Shown here: one piece after another, positions 41,706-42,349 of the stretch
Numbering within the stretch: the first letter of the stretch is position 1
How the letters are laid out: each line of letters begins with the position of its first letter
Notes under the pieces: generated by a model
Seen by the model: the letters and a program-made list of their open reading frames with translations, nothing else
Told to the model about the DNA's origin: nothing
The model's database searches: none
Source: Burkholderiales bacterium
Lineage (GTDB): Bacteria > Pseudomonadota > Gammaproteobacteria > Burkholderiales > Burkholderiaceae_C
Direction of reading: 5' to 3'
Length of the DNA stretch: 42,349 bases
Assembly (NCBI GenBank): GCA_025358485.1
Contig: JANYJJ010000061.1
Coordinates: forward strand, 1 to 42,349
Program-made: the position numbers and the translations under genes

Positions 41706-42349
41706 TCAAAACCGAGGAATGTCAGCAAACGGCAACAGCCCGCGCTTCACATGCATGCGGCCGTACTCTGCGCAGCGGTGCAGCGTGGGAATCACCTTGC
41801 CAGGGTTGAGCAAAGCCTGGGGGTCGAAGGCATGTTTCACCGCAAACATTTGCGCGCGTTCGGCATCGGAAAACTGCACGCACATCGACGACAGCTTTTC
41901 CACACCCACGCCGTGTTCGCCGGTGACGGTGCCGCCCAAGGCCACGCTGGTTTCCAAAATGTCGGCACCGAACAGCTCGCAGCGATGCAGCTGGTCGGCG
42001 TCATTCGCGTCAAACAAAATCAGTGGGTGCAGGTTGCCGTCACCGGCATGAAACACATTGCAGCAGCGCAAGTTGTATTTGATTTCCATCGCCGCGATGC
42101 GCGTCAGGATTTCAGCCAACTGGTGGCGCGGAATGGTCGAGTCCATGCACATGTAGTCGGGGCTGATGCGCCCGCTGGCCGGAAAGGCGTTCATGCGGCC
42201 GGCCCAAAACTTCAGGCGCTCGGCTTCAGAGTTGCTGATCTCAAACTTGGTGGCACCGGCTTCGCGCAACACCGCCAACATGCGGCCGATTTCCTCTTCC
42301 ACTTCTTCGGGCGTGCCGTCACTTTCGCAAATCAAGGTGGCCGCGGCAT
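41706..42349 (-). CDS. glcD: Glycolate oxidase subunit GlcD, C-terminal part
   Basis: GlcD is the catalytic FAD subunit that oxidises glycolate, and often D-lactate. Only about the last 214 residues are in the window; the frame is open to the right edge, so the 5' end is cut and no start is assigned. HAGDGNLHPLILFD and GTVTGEHGVGVEK are the conserved C-terminal FAD-oxidase motifs with the active-site His, and ALLNPGKVIPTLHRCAEYGR closes the domain. It leads the glcDEF operon. Confidence 0.93.
   Translation of the reverse strand, partial: AAATLICESDGTPEEVEEEIGRMLAVLREAGATKFEISNSEAERLKFWAGRMNAFPASGRISPDYMCMDSTIPRHQLAEILTRIAAMEIKYNLRCCNVFHAGDGNLHPLILFDANDADQLHRCELFGADILETSVALGGTVTGEHGVGVEKLSSMCVQFSDAERAQMFAVKHAFDPQALLNPGKVIPTLHRCAEYGRMHVKRGLLPFADIPRF

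Overview
The window looks like chromosomal DNA from a Burkholderiales betaproteobacterium, most likely of the Comamonadaceae type. The evidence is high GC with strong third-position G/C preference, a Bug/TctC-type tricarboxylate receptor, a SWIB protein with a histone-H1-like Ala/Lys tail, the ilvE / CHCC zinc-finger / waaF gene order, and a glcDEF glycolate oxidase set. The taxonomic call is inference from gene content, not a search.

Layout. 1-2.1 kb (+): a small basic protein coupled to an HNH protein, then a YegD-like Hsp70. 2.1-7.7 kb (-): a run that reads radA, a conserved membrane protein, ilvE, a zinc-finger protein, waaF, mltA, with a 34-residue membrane ORF opposite the mltA start. 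7.8-8.5 kb (+): a frameshifted LysE-type exporter. 8.6-12.3 kb (-): DUF2141 secreted protein plus Tat-exported carotenoid oxygenase, then alr-arfB. 12.6-16.6 kb (+): lplT, an EamA permease, glutathione peroxidase and an aromatic aminotransferase, closed by a bidirectional terminator against a SWIB/histone-like gene (-). 17.4 kb (+): small holin-fold membrane protein. 17.8-26.1 kb (-): alpha-2-macroglobulin (1979 aa) and penicillin-binding protein 1C, a known pair for periplasmic protease defence and wall repair. 26.3-26.9 kb (+): PemK/MazF-type toxin-antitoxin pair. 26.9-32.6 kb: BepA-like M48 protease, moaC, an atypical NRAMP transporter, a Bug receptor and a second EamA permease. 33.1-38.05 kb (+): a two-gene sensory unit, namely a PAS-like/zinc-ribbon protein and a 1478-residue CheB-CheR-PAS-kinase-receiver hybrid. 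38.06-39.2 kb: eroded remains (HPt fragment, PIN toxin, frameshifted RelE-type toxin) around one intact antitoxin. 39.25-42.35 kb (-): glcD (cut by the window edge), glcE, glcF.

Two features cut across the gene list. First, a family of GC-rich palindromic repeats occurs at five intergenic sites (6.3, 8.5, 20.0, 32.7 and 39.2 kb), three of them as inverted pairs. Each lies beside a gene 3' end, and each carries a tail resembling a ribosome-binding site. At pbpC and the RelE-type toxin the repeat runs into the gene start. Second, the window is rich in short tandem duplications (units of 6, 8, 9, 12, 15 and 24 bp); those inside genes are in frame and make low-complexity linkers.

The most interesting region is 32.8-39.2 kb. 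The sensory unit lies between two same-orientation copies of an antitoxin sequence (one a fragment, one intact; about 80% alike by eye over some 95 bp). The hybrid kinase has lost its C-terminal HPt domain: an in-frame TAG follows the receiver domain, and the start of an HPt domain is still readable in the same frame beyond it. This looks like a site of repeated insertion and decay, with a chemotaxis-like sensor as cargo or bystander. No tRNA, rRNA, CRISPR array or transposase was recognised.
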